A stretch of 21,515 bases of DNA, taken from contig CABUUB010000028.1 in assembly GCA_902494625.1 (NCBI GenBank), positions 1 to 21,515 on the forward strand, given 5' to 3'. Within the stretch, counting starts at the first letter, position 1; each line of letters begins with the position of its first letter. A model generated the notes under the pieces. It made no database searches, was not told where the DNA came from, and saw only the letters and a list, made by a program, of their open reading frames with translations. Positions 9,358 to 16,140 of this stretch are shown piece by piece. The position numbers were made by a program, and so were the translations under genes. The stretch comes from an uncultured Collinsella sp. (GTDB lineage: Bacteria > Actinomycetota > Coriobacteriia > Coriobacteriales > Coriobacteriaceae).

Positions 9358-9437
9358 TTATGAAGATACCACTACAATAAAAAAGCAGGTCAGATGCAAT
9401 GTTTTTGCTAAATCGCTTTATCAAAATGCTACTAATA

Positions 9438-10304
9438 TTAGGCGCGGCGGGTGGCTCGGCGGGCGCGAGCTTCTTGGATTTCCTCCAAGTGGCTAATGAT
9501 CTCGGCAGCGCTTTCCTCGATGGCCTTGCCGTCGGTACGCACCACAAAGCAGCCTAGGCGCTTCATGAGGGCACGAGCTTCCTCAAGCTCGCTGCGCACG
9601 CTCTCGGGCTCGGCATAGGAGCCGGCAACGGCACGGGCGTAGTCATCGCCCAAGCGGCTATCGCGAATTTCGGAAATCACATCGACGGTCGAAATCAGGC
9701 CGAACAGGCGCATCGGGTCAACCTCGTAAATCGACTTCGGCGGCTCCATGCCATGGGCCAAAGGAACATTGGCAACCTTATAACCCTGATAGGCCAAAAA
9801 CATCGACAGCGGCGTCTTGGACGTACGGGATACGCCCAGCAGCACGATATCGGCACCCGACAGATCGTCGCAGCCGCGCCCATCATCGTGCTCAACGAAA
9901 TACTCCATGGCCTCGATGCGATGGAAATAGCGGTCATCGGTCTTGTGAATCACACCCGCAACGCCCTTGGGCGGCACGCCGACGAGCGACGACAGCACGG
10001 CGAGCGTCGGACCGATCAGGTCGACCGAGCGAATGTGCAGCATGCCCAAGTAGTCGAGCACACGAGCACGAAGGGCCGGATCGACAATGGTGTGGAACAC
10101 GGCGATATCGCGATGGTCGGCATCGACGCGCGGCCCCACAAATGACTTGACCTGCTCCACGGAGGCCACCTTGGGCAGGCGCAAAACGCGAAAAGCCCCT
10201 TCATCAAATTGCCCGGACGCCGCAAGCACCACCTCACAAGCGGTATCGCCGAGAGAGTCGGAGATAACGATAACGGTGGGACGAACGGCGACCGGGCAAT
10301 CCAT
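9438..10304 (-). CDS. ppsR: PPDK regulatory protein, bifunctional kinase/pyrophosphorylase (DUF299)
   Basis: Family enzyme that inactivates PPDK (or PEP synthase) by ADP-dependent phosphorylation of the Thr two residues before the catalytic His, and reactivates it by Pi-dependent dephosphorylation (EC 2.7.11.32 / 2.7.4.27). The 288-residue product shows the DUF299 pattern: VIVISDSLGDTACEVV near the N terminus, HTIVDPALRARVLDYLGML (71-89), the IHKTDDRYFHRIEAMEYFVEHDDG stretch (119-142), the family P-loop GVSRTSKTPLSMFLA (157-171), and LFGLISTVD. ATG at 10304 follows AAGGAG by about 7 nt. It begins 34 nt after glyS in the same direction, so it is probably transcribed with glyQS, and ppdK lies 250 bp downstream. 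With ppdK alongside, PPDK rather than PEP synthase is the likely target. A T6 run at 9384-9379 follows the gene, but only a weak stem precedes it. Confidence 0.95.
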   Translation of the reverse strand: MDCPVAVRPTVIVISDSLGDTACEVVLAASGQFDEGAFRVLRLPKVASVEQVKSFVGPRVDADHRDIAVFHTIVDPALRARVLDYLGMLHIRSVDLIGPTLAVLSSLVGVPPKGVAGVIHKTDDRYFHRIEAMEYFVEHDDGRGCDDLSGADIVLLGVSRTSKTPLSMFLAYQGYKVANVPLAHGMEPPKSIYEVDPMRLFGLISTVDVISEIRDSRLGDDYARAVAGSYAEPESVRSELEEARALMKRLGCFVVRTDGKAIEESAAEIISHLEEIQEARARRATRRA

Positions 10305-10317
10305 GCGGGGCTCCTTT

Positions 10318-10331
10318 TGCGCTTACGCGCA
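10318..10331 (-). repeat. GUAA-loop hairpin before ppsR (copy B)
   Basis: Identical in sequence and orientation to the hairpin before ppdK (9204-9217): UGCGC-GUAA-GCGCA. It lies in the 34-nt gap between the glyS stop and the ppsR start and ends 13 nt before the ATG, directly ahead of AAAAGGAG. Confidence 0.6.
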
Positions 10332-10338
10332 GGCTGGC

Positions 10339-12435
10339 TTACTTTTTGCGGGCAAGCTCACCGATGTTGGCGATGCCGGAGAAAACGGCCTCGAAGCGGT
10401 TGAGCAGCTTAAGGCGATTATCGCGGAGCTGCTCGTCCTTGTCCATGACCATAACCTCGTCGAAGAAGCGGTCGATGGGGGCACGCAGAGCTGCAAGGGC
10501 GGCAAATGCGGCCGGGTAATCCTCGGCAGCAAGGGCGGCATCAACAGCGGTCTGAGCGGCCTCGGAGGCGTCGGCGAGCGCGAGCTCGGCCTCGCCCATC
10601 AGGCTGCGGTCGTACTCCGCACCCAGCTCGGGCTTGGAGATGTGCGCGGCGCGGGCATAGGCGGTAGCCAGGTTGTCGAAGGTCTCGGCATCGTTCTTGC
10701 GGGCCTCGTCGAGCGCGGCGCAGCGGGCGAAGAAGACGGACGGGGCGATGATGTGCACCGCGGAGACGGCGGCAACGGTATCGGCCGGGATCTTTTCGTC
10801 GCGGGCCATGCTCACAAGGCGGCCATGGAAGAAGTCGCGAACCTGCTGGGCGACCTCGGCGGCGTCGAACTCAATGCCCTGCTCACTGTAAAGCTCGAGG
10901 GCGAAGTCGATGAGCGACGTGGGATCGATCGGCAGACGGTCGCGCAGGATGTTGATGATGCCGATAGCGGCACGACGCAGCGCGTAGGGGTCGGAGGAGC
11001 CGGTCGGGGGCTCGCCGATGGCAAAGATACCGGCGATGGTATCGAGCTTGTCGGCGCAGGCCACGATGCAGCCAGCGGTGCCCTCGGGCAGCTCGTCACC
11101 GGCAAAGCGGGGACGATAATGATCGCGAATGGCGTGGGCGACCTCGTCGTTCTCCCCCATCGCGGTCGCGTAATAACCGCCCATCACGCCCTGCTGGCTC
11201 GTGAACTCGACGACGGCGTTAGACACCAGGTCGGCCTTGCACAGGTGCGCGGCGCGAGCGGCATCGGCGGCAAGGTGGGCGCCCAGGTGAGCCTCGCGGG
11301 CGATAGCGAGCGCGAGCTGCTCGATGCGCTCGGACTTGGCGAGCACGCCACCGAGCTTCTCCTGGAAGGCAACCTTGGCCAGACGCTCACGGAACTCGTC
11401 GAGGGAGATCTTCAGGTCCTCCTCGTAGAAGAACTTTGCGTCGTCCAGACGGGCGCGCACGACGCGCTCGTTGCCGTCGATCACGCGCTCGGCGTTCTCG
11501 GGCTTGCTGTTGGAGACGACCACGAACTCACGCGTGAGCTTGCCCTCGCCGTCATAGATCGGGAAGTAGCGCTGGTTGGTGAGCATGGACTCGCAGATGA
11601 TCTCGTGCGGGACCTTGAGGAACTCCTCATCGAAGGTACCGACGAGCACCGTCGGCCACTCACAGAGGTTAATGACCTCCTCAAAGACCTTCTTGGGCGT
11701 ATCGACGTGGCAGCCGGGGCGAGCGGCCTCGACCTCGGCGATACCGGCGAGGATGGCCTCACGACGACGCTCGGCAGAAAGCACGCCGGCGTCCTCGAGC
11801 ACCTGCTCGTAGACGGCGGGGCTGGCAACCACATGGTCACCAGGGCCAAGTACGCGATGACCACGCGTGGTGTTGCCACTCGCCACGTCGGCAAACGACA
11901 CGGGAACAACATCCTCGCCCAGAAGACAGCAGATCCAGCGGACCGGACGCACGAACGTCGCGTGCTCGTGGCCCCAGCGCTGGGAGCGGTAGTTGGGCCA
12001 CTGCAGGCCGGCAATGGTCTTCTCGCACAGAGCGGTCAGAATCGGCGTAGCCGGTGCGGAGGGAATGTTCTTCTCGGCGAACACATACTCGCGACCGTCG
12101 GTGTCCTCGCGACGGACCAGGTCCTCAGCAGCCACACCGCACTTGCGGGCAAAGCCCTGGGCGGCCTTGGTGGCGTTGCCGTCGGCATCGAAGGCAATGT
12201 TGGCCGCGGGGCCACGCTTGACCTCGTGAACCTCATCGGTCGCGGTGGAGACGTTGGCCACGAGCGCAGCCAGACGACGTGGGCTCGAGATCACGCGGAC
12301 CTCGCCATGGGCCAGACCGGCCTCGTCGAGGCCCTTGGCGATCATGGTGCCAAGCTGCTTGACAGCATTGTTCAGCGGCGCGGAGGGCATCTCCTCCGTA
12401 CCGATCTCAAACAGGAAATCCTTAGCGTCTGCCAT
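10339..12435 (-). CDS. glyS: Glycine--tRNA ligase, beta subunit
   Basis: Beta chain of the alpha2/beta2 glycyl-tRNA synthetase (EC 6.1.1.14), which supplies tRNA recognition. The 698 residues match the usual length near 690. The N terminus has the family signature FLFEIGTEEMPSAPLNNAVKQL, followed by a B3/B4-like and HD-type central region (GVLAKSERIEQLALAIA; HLCKADLVSNAVVEFTSQQGVMGGYYA, 429-455 region) and a C-terminal DALR-type anticodon-binding helix bundle (about 560-690). ATG at 12435 is 3 nt after the glyQ stop, with GAGGTGG as ribosome binding site, so equal translation of the two chains by coupling is likely. Most high-GC Actinobacteria outside Coriobacteriia use the one-chain enzyme, so this two-chain form is a taxonomic hint. 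Confidence 0.98.
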   Translation of the reverse strand: MADAKDFLFEIGTEEMPSAPLNNAVKQLGTMIAKGLDEAGLAHGEVRVISSPRRLAALVANVSTATDEVHEVKRGPAANIAFDADGNATKAAQGFARKCGVAAEDLVRREDTDGREYVFAEKNIPSAPATPILTALCEKTIAGLQWPNYRSQRWGHEHATFVRPVRWICCLLGEDVVPVSFADVASGNTTRGHRVLGPGDHVVASPAVYEQVLEDAGVLSAERRREAILAGIAEVEAARPGCHVDTPKKVFEEVINLCEWPTVLVGTFDEEFLKVPHEIICESMLTNQRYFPIYDGEGKLTREFVVVSNSKPENAERVIDGNERVVRARLDDAKFFYEEDLKISLDEFRERLAKVAFQEKLGGVLAKSERIEQLALAIAREAHLGAHLAADAARAAHLCKADLVSNAVVEFTSQQGVMGGYYATAMGENDEVAHAIRDHYRPRFAGDELPEGTAGCIVACADKLDTIAGIFAIGEPPTGSSDPYALRRAAIGIINILRDRLPIDPTSLIDFALELYSEQGIEFDAAEVAQQVRDFFHGRLVSMARDEKIPADTVAAVSAVHIIAPSVFFARCAALDEARKNDAETFDNLATAYARAAHISKPELGAEYDRSLMGEAELALADASEAAQTAVDAALAAEDYPAAFAALAALRAPIDRFFDEVMVMDKDEQLRDNRLKLLNRFEAVFSGIANIGELARKK

Positions 12436-12438
12436 GGC

Positions 12439-13350
12439 TTACGCCACCTCGCCTTCCTGGTCGGCATTCTCGTTGACTCCGGCGACCTCGGCCATGTAGG
12501 CCTCGCAGCACGCCTTGGCGACGGCGCGGACGCGCAGGATGTAGTTGGCACGCTCGACCGCGGACAGCGCGCCGCGAGCATCGAGCAGATTGAAAGCGTG
12601 GCTGCACTTCATGACGCAGTCGTATGCGGGCAGCGGCAGCTTACGCTCCAGGCAGGAGTGGCACTCGGCCTCGTAGTCGTCAAACTTCTGACGCATCATC
12701 TCGACGTTGGCGACCTCAAAGTTATAGGCACTGAACTCGCGCTCGTTCTCGAGGAACACGTCGCCATAGGTCATGGGCGTACCGTCAGGCAGGTAGCTCC
12801 ACACCAGATCGTAGACCGAGTTGACGCCCTGAGCGTACATGGCGATACGCTCCAGGCCATAGGTGATCTCGACGGGCACGGGGTCGACCTCGATACCGCC
12901 CACCTGCTGGAAGTACGTAAACTGCGTAACCTCCATGCCGTTGAGCCAGACCTCCCAGCCAAGGCCCCAGGCGCCCAGCGTCGGGCTCTCCCAGTCGTCC
13001 TCGACAAAGCGGACGTCATGGTCGTTGGGGTCCAGGCCAATGGCGGCCAGCGAACCCAGGTAGAGCTCCTGGGCGTTGACCGGCGAGGGCTTGATGAGCA
13101 CCTGGAACTGATAGTAATGCTGCATGCGGTTGGGGTTCTCGCCGTAGCGGCCGTCGGCGGGACGGCGGCAAGGCTGCGCATAGCAGGTGCGCCACTCGGC
13201 GGGACCGAGCGAGCGCAGCGTGGTCGCGGTATGGAAGGTACCGGCACCGACCTCGGAGTCATAGGGCTGCATAATGACGCAGCCCTGCTCGCCCCAGTAC
13301 TGCTGGAGGCGCAGGATGATGTCTTGGAAGGAAAGCGATGAAGCGTTCAT
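12439..13350 (-). CDS. glyQ: Glycine--tRNA ligase, alpha subunit
   Basis: Catalytic chain of the two-subunit glycyl-tRNA synthetase, which forms glycyl-adenylate (class II core). The 303 residues have the standard length. Visible are SFQDIILRLQQYWGEQGCVIMQPYD at the N terminus, the motif-2 region RRPADGRYGENPNR (62-75), the conserved WEVWLNGMEVTQFTYFQQ (132-149), and motif 3 in YGLERIAMYAQG (164-175). ATG at 13350 was taken as start; its ribosome binding site is weak (GAGGGG, 11 nt upstream). A TATAGT box at 13402-13397 in the 59-bp gap after lepB may give the glyQ-glyS-ppsR unit its own promoter besides readthrough from the rpsP operon. Confidence 0.98.
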   Translation of the reverse strand: MNASSLSFQDIILRLQQYWGEQGCVIMQPYDSEVGAGTFHTATTLRSLGPAEWRTCYAQPCRRPADGRYGENPNRMQHYYQFQVLIKPSPVNAQELYLGSLAAIGLDPNDHDVRFVEDDWESPTLGAWGLGWEVWLNGMEVTQFTYFQQVGGIEVDPVPVEITYGLERIAMYAQGVNSVYDLVWSYLPDGTPMTYGDVFLENEREFSAYNFEVANVEMMRQKFDDYEAECHSCLERKLPLPAYDCVMKCSHAFNLLDARGALSAVERANYILRVRAVAKACCEAYMAEVAGVNENADQEGEVA

Positions 13351-13396
13351 GCCTCTAATATCCCCTCGTCGAAACGATTACACGGTTAGGTACTGT

Positions 13397-13402
13397 ACTA
13401 TA
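13397..13402 (-). promoter_or_regulatory. Possible -10 box for glyQS-ppsR
   Basis: TATAGT on the minus strand sits 47 nt upstream of glyQ, but no recognisable -35 lies 16-18 nt further up. It overlaps a GTAC-N-GTAC inverted repeat (13390-13398 region). The evidence is one box only. Confidence 0.3.
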
Positions 13403-13409
13403 GCGGTTT

Positions 13410-13973
13410 TTAGTCGATAGCGCCGATGCGGTTGAGCGGCCAGTAGCGCACAAGCGCCACAGCGATCAAATCAGAGCGATCGACGGGACCAAAGTAGCGT
13501 GAGTCGGCAGAGTTTTCGCGGTTGTCGCCCATCACCCACACGCACCCGTCGGGAACGGTGTAGGGATAGCTTACCTGAGCGCCGGGCGCTTGGACCGAAA
13601 GTGGCCAACTCATGCCCGTCGTATAGCCCTCGTCGAGCGCCTGGCCGTCAATGACCACCTTGCCGTCCTGCAGATCGACCGTCTGGCCGGCCGTGGCAAT
13701 AACGCGCTTGACAAGAACATCATGCTCGGAGGTGCCATCGGGGTTGTGAAACACCACGATATCGCCCTGCTTGACGGGCTGACCGAGCTCGAGGCTCACC
13801 TTTTGTGCCAAGATCTGGTCGCCAATCTCGATTGTGTCCTCCATAGAGCCGGTGGGCACCACAAAGGGCTCGACCACAAAGGTGCGGATCAGGAAGGTGG
13901 CCGCGAGCGCGATCGCGATGACCGCGATCCACTCAAAAGCGCCCCTCAACGCGGAATGTTGCGTAGGAACCAT
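13410..13973 (-). CDS. lepB: Signal peptidase I
   Basis: Membrane-bound peptidase that removes signal peptides from exported proteins (EC 3.4.21.89). The 187-residue protein has one N-terminal membrane segment (about 13-32, WIAVIAIALAATFLI) and an external catalytic domain. The Ser/Lys dyad is visible: S43 in PTGSMEDT and K89 in VLVKRVIATAG. Box E, VMGDNRENSADSRYFGPV, is also present. ATG at 13973 follows GAGGAG by 5 nt; the GTG at 13979 would leave no room for a ribosome binding site. It starts 2 nt after the trmD stop, so it belongs to the rpsP-khpA-rimM-trmD unit. Several Gram-positive bacteria keep lepB beside rplS/trmD, so its place here is not strange. Confidence 0.96.
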   Translation of the reverse strand: MVPTQHSALRGAFEWIAVIAIALAATFLIRTFVVEPFVVPTGSMEDTIEIGDQILAQKVSLELGQPVKQGDIVVFHNPDGTSEHDVLVKRVIATAGQTVDLQDGKVVIDGQALDEGYTTGMSWPLSVQAPGAQVSYPYTVPDGCVWVMGDNRENSADSRYFGPVDRSDLIAVALVRYWPLNRIGAID

Positions 13974-13975
13974 AC

Positions 13976-14734
13976 TCACTCCTCGCTCTGCGAATACGAA
14001 GCGTCAAGGATCTCCTGCGCGTAAGCGCGCTCTTCGGGCGTGAGCCGCGCCGTCTCGATCAGATCGGGACGCCAGCGGCAGGTGCGCTCGATGGCGTTCT
14101 TGCGACGCCAGGCATCGACCTTGGCGTGATCGCCACTCACAAGCACCGGAGGCACGCCCTCGCCGTTGAACTCGGCGGGACGGGTGTACTGCGCGTACTC
14201 GAGCAGGCCTCCGTCCTCGGCAGTCGAGAACGACTCGTCCACGTTGCTCATCTCGTCGCCCAGGGCGCCGGGGATGAGACGTACGACGGCATCGGCAACG
14301 ACCATGGCGGGTAGCTCGCCACCCGTAAGCACATAGTCGCCGATCGACAGACGCTCGTCGGCATACGCATACGCGCGCTCGTCGACGCCTTCGTAGCGAC
14401 TGCACACAAACAGCAGGCGCTCGCTTTTGAGCAGGCGCTCGGCCACATGCTGCGTAAAAGGCTCGCCACAGGGGGTAAAGAACACCACAGTGGGCTTGGG
14501 ACCCTCTGCGCTAATGGCCTCGATGGCCTCTGCGATAGGCTCGACCTTCATGAGCATGCCCTGCCCGCCGCCGTACGGCTCGTCATCGACGGTACGGTGG
14601 CGGTCGTGCGTCCAGTCGCGCAGGTTATACGCCTTAAAATCAAAAAGGCCGGCCTTACGGGCGCGGCCCAAAATCGATGTGGACATGACGGGCTCAAACA
14701 TCTCGGGAAAGACCGAAAGGGTCTCGATCAGCAT
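13976..14734 (-). CDS. trmD: tRNA (guanine-N1-)-methyltransferase TrmD
   Basis: SAM-dependent enzyme that makes m1G37 next to the anticodon and prevents +1 frameshifting (EC 2.1.1.228). The 252-residue product carries the SPOUT-fold landmarks: TLSVFPEMFEPVMSTSILGRA at the N terminus, DDEPYGGGQGMLMK (50-63), CSRYEGVDERA (111-121), the trefoil-knot signature IGDYVLTGGELPAMVVADAVVRLIPG (131-156), and the catalytic-Asp loop ending LLEYAQYTRP. ATG at 14734 follows GGGAGG by 5 nt and lies 10 nt after the rimM stop. The gene order rimM-trmD is the usual one; the expected next gene rplS has been displaced by lepB-glyQS-ppsR-ppdK. Confidence 0.98.
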   Translation of the reverse strand: MLIETLSVFPEMFEPVMSTSILGRARKAGLFDFKAYNLRDWTHDRHRTVDDEPYGGGQGMLMKVEPIAEAIEAISAEGPKPTVVFFTPCGEPFTQHVAERLLKSERLLFVCSRYEGVDERAYAYADERLSIGDYVLTGGELPAMVVADAVVRLIPGALGDEMSNVDESFSTAEDGGLLEYAQYTRPAEFNGEGVPPVLVSGDHAKVDAWRRKNAIERTCRWRPDLIETARLTPEERAYAQEILDASYSQSEE

Positions 14735-14744
14735 GTTATCCTCC

Positions 14745-15266
14745 CTACTTGTCCATATCGATCAGGCCGTCCATAACGTGGACGGAAATTGTTCCTGCAT
14801 CGGGAAGATCGAGCACAACCTGCTCGATCACGGGAATCAGTACCTCGCCGTACCGATCGCCCTCGACAACCCAAACATCGTTAGCGGGCGTCGACATGAT
14901 CTCGACGATCGTGCCGAGCGAACCGAAGCGATCGTCGACCACCTCGCGACCCATAAGGTCGGTATAGGCGGCGTCGAGCGAATCGAGCTCAAAGTCGTCA
15001 CGATTTGCCAGCACGTAGCATCCCGTGATGCCCTCGGCGGCCGTCAAGTCGTCAATGCCCTCAAACGAGACCAGATCGCCATCGCCCGTATCGGTGACGG
15101 ACACGACCGTGCAAAAGCGGTCGCGCTTGAGCGCCGGCGGCGTCAGGGCGACGCGCATACCCGGCTCTAATACAGAAGGAAGCCCCCGCAGCGGCTGCGC
15201 GAGGACCTCCCCCTTCCTTCCGTGCGGCTTGACCACACGGGCGATGTTTTTGTACTGGGACCTCAA
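14745..15266 (-). CDS. rimM: 16S rRNA processing protein RimM
   Basis: Assists maturation of the 30S head domain near S19. The 173-residue product has the RimM N-terminal barrel (YKNIARVVKPHGRKGEVLAQPL, then the GxRV..TPP strand) and a C-terminal PRC-barrel domain (about 95-170, LMGREVVDDRFGSLGTIVEI, VWVVEGDRYGEVLIPVI). Its best start is TTG at 15266, 4 nt after the khpA stop; the N terminus then has the usual distance to the conserved HGxxGEV segment. The only ribosome-binding-like bases are AGGA in the overlapping khpA stop region. The UUG lies in the loop of a perfect 5-bp hairpin (15259-15272), so initiation may depend on ribosomes finishing khpA. A GTG inside the RVV stretch is a poorer alternative. 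Confidence 0.93.
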   Translation of the reverse strand: MRSQYKNIARVVKPHGRKGEVLAQPLRGLPSVLEPGMRVALTPPALKRDRFCTVVSVTDTGDGDLVSFEGIDDLTAAEGITGCYVLANRDDFELDSLDAAYTDLMGREVVDDRFGSLGTIVEIMSTPANDVWVVEGDRYGEVLIPVIEQVVLDLPDAGTISVHVMDGLIDMDK

Positions 15267-15272
15267 GGTCCT
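15259..15272 (-). promoter_or_regulatory. Hairpin with the rimM UUG start codon in its loop
   Basis: The minus-strand RNA reads GGACC-UUGA-GGUCC: a perfect 5-bp stem with the presumed rimM start codon as the first three loop bases. The khpA UAG stop lies at its 5' edge. An alternative longer pairing of CUGGG upstream with CCCAG downstream also closes over the start. Confidence 0.45.
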
Positions 15273-15555
15273 AGCCCAGAACCTCTACCTCGACAGCAGT
15301 GTCGAGGCGAGCGGCCAGTGCACGGGCGAGCGTGCGAATGGCCTTGATGGTACGGCCACGACGGCCGATGACCTTAGCGACGTCATCCTCGGCGACCGAA
15401 ACCTCAATCGTAGAGGCGTCATCACCATCGATGACCTCAAGGCTCACGGAATCCGGGTCGTCGACGATCTGAACAACGAGATATTCGACGAGATCGGCGA
15501 TGCGATCTGAGAGCATTGCCTCACCCTCGAGCTGTGCAGCGTCAACCTCAGGCAC
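15271..15555 (-). CDS. khpA: KH-domain RNA-binding protein KhpA (YlqC family)
   Basis: Small single-KH RNA-binding protein that in Gram-positive bacteria pairs with KhpB/Jag and affects cell elongation and ribosome-related RNA. The product is 94 residues. The KH core has LVEYLVVQIVDDPDSVSLEV (22-41) followed by VAKVIGRRGRTIKAIRTLARAL, with the GxxG loop GRRG at 64-67. The start is GTG at 15555, 6 nt after GAGGAG formed by the last codons of rpsP; an inner ATG (codon 14) also has a purine-rich lead and would give the more usual short N terminus. It sits between rpsP and rimM, the standard place for this family. Confidence 0.94.
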   Translation of the reverse strand: MPEVDAAQLEGEAMLSDRIADLVEYLVVQIVDDPDSVSLEVIDGDDASTIEVSVAEDDVAKVIGRRGRTIKAIRTLARALAARLDTAVEVEVLG

Positions 15556-15558
15556 GAT

Positions 15559-15900
15559 TTACTCCTCGGCGCCCTCAGCGGCCTCAGCGGCAGCCTTAGC
15601 GGCCTCGGCCTCTTTGGCGAGCTGCTTCTTGGACTTCTTGACGACGGTCTCGGTCTTCTCGCCCTCGTTGGCGGCCTTGACCAGAGCGGCGACGGCGTCG
15701 GTGAGCTGAGCGCCCTTGGACTGCCAGTCGGCGATCTTCTCGAGGTCAAGGTTGATGGTCTTGGGGGCGGTCATCGGGTTGTAGCGGCCAACCTCCTCGA
15801 TGATACGACCGTCACGCGGGGCGCGGGAATCGGCGACGACGACACGGTAGTACGGACGCTTCTTAGCGCCGTGACGAGCAAGGCGAATCTTGACTGCCAA
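15559..15900 (-). CDS. rpsP: 30S ribosomal protein S16
   Basis: Small-subunit assembly protein. The 113-residue product starts (M)AVKIRLARHGAKKRPYYRVVVADSRAPRDGR, a textbook S16 N terminus, continues with IEEVGRYNP and the LDLEKIADWQSKGAQLTDAV segment, and ends in an Ala/Lys/Glu-rich tail of about 30 residues, longer than the minimal S16 of 80-90 residues but common in Actinobacteria. The start is TTG at 15900, 6-8 nt after GGAGGAG; the open frame upstream has no S16 similarity and is rejected. It is the first gene of the khpA-rimM-trmD-lepB operon and has a leader of about 120 nt from the predicted promoter. Confidence 0.97.
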   Translation of the reverse strand: MAVKIRLARHGAKKRPYYRVVVADSRAPRDGRIIEEVGRYNPMTAPKTINLDLEKIADWQSKGAQLTDAVAALVKAANEGEKTETVVKKSKKQLAKEAEAAKAAAEAAEGAEE

Positions 15901-15919
15901 AGGAAACTCCTCCAACCAA

Positions 15920-15934
15920 GCAGCTTTAGGCTGC
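15920..15934 (-). promoter_or_regulatory. Hairpin in the rpsP leader
   Basis: GCAGC-CUAAA-GCUGC in the minus-strand RNA forms a 5-bp stem just upstream of the rpsP GGAGGAG. A 10-codon open frame (15958-15926, MFNCLFVVAA) ends with its UAA in the hairpin loop. Whether this controls rpsP is unknown. Confidence 0.35.
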
Positions 15935-16029
15935 AACTACAAACAAACAGTTGAACATAATACGCCATCGACGCGGGCAGGTGAAGTCCGTGAGACCAAC
16001 TTCTTCGGTGTAGTCGAGGGCAAATCCAT

Positions 16030-16057
16030 ATCTTAGACAAGAATTCGGGATTTGCAA
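16030..16057 (-). promoter_or_regulatory. Predicted promoter of the rpsP operon
   Basis: TTGCAA (16057-16052) and TAAGAT (16035-16030) on the minus strand, spaced 16 nt. It is the best sigma-70-type pair between rpsP and the divergent dinB, and would give a leader of about 120 nt. Confidence 0.5.
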
Positions 16058-16089
16058 GCACATACACGCACCCCACATGAGCTGCGCGG

Positions 16090-16095
16090 TATACT
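16090..16095 (+). promoter_or_regulatory. Probable -10 box of dinB
   Basis: TATACT lies 46 bp before the preferred dinB ATG. No good -35 is found at 16-18 bp. The upstream in-frame ATG at 16102 would be only 6 bp after this box, which would make the mRNA leaderless. No clear LexA-type operator was seen. Confidence 0.4.
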
Positions 16096-16140
16096 CATGA
16101 CATGGAAAGACGCGAACATACATACGGTTATGAGGATGCC

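Noticed and set aside
9379..9411. Terminator after ppsR at the T6 run
   Set aside because: Only a 4-bp AGCA/TGCT stem with a long loop precedes it; not strong enough to list.
10087..13341. A 1084-codon plus-strand open frame opposite ppsR, glyS and glyQ
   Set aside because: Antisense shadow of strongly supported genes; low-complexity, His/Gly/Asp/Leu-rich translation with no family features. Long antisense frames are expected in GC-rich genes.
16109..16126. CGAAC...GGTT near dinB as a LexA (SOS) operator
   Set aside because: Half-sites do not fit the GAAC-N4-GTTC pattern or spacing; too weak to call.
16102..16140. Upstream ATG of dinB at 16102, implying a leaderless mRNA
   Set aside because: The extra 13 residues are not family-like, and the ATG at 16141 has GAGG at good spacing. 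It remains possible if transcription starts at the TATACT box.
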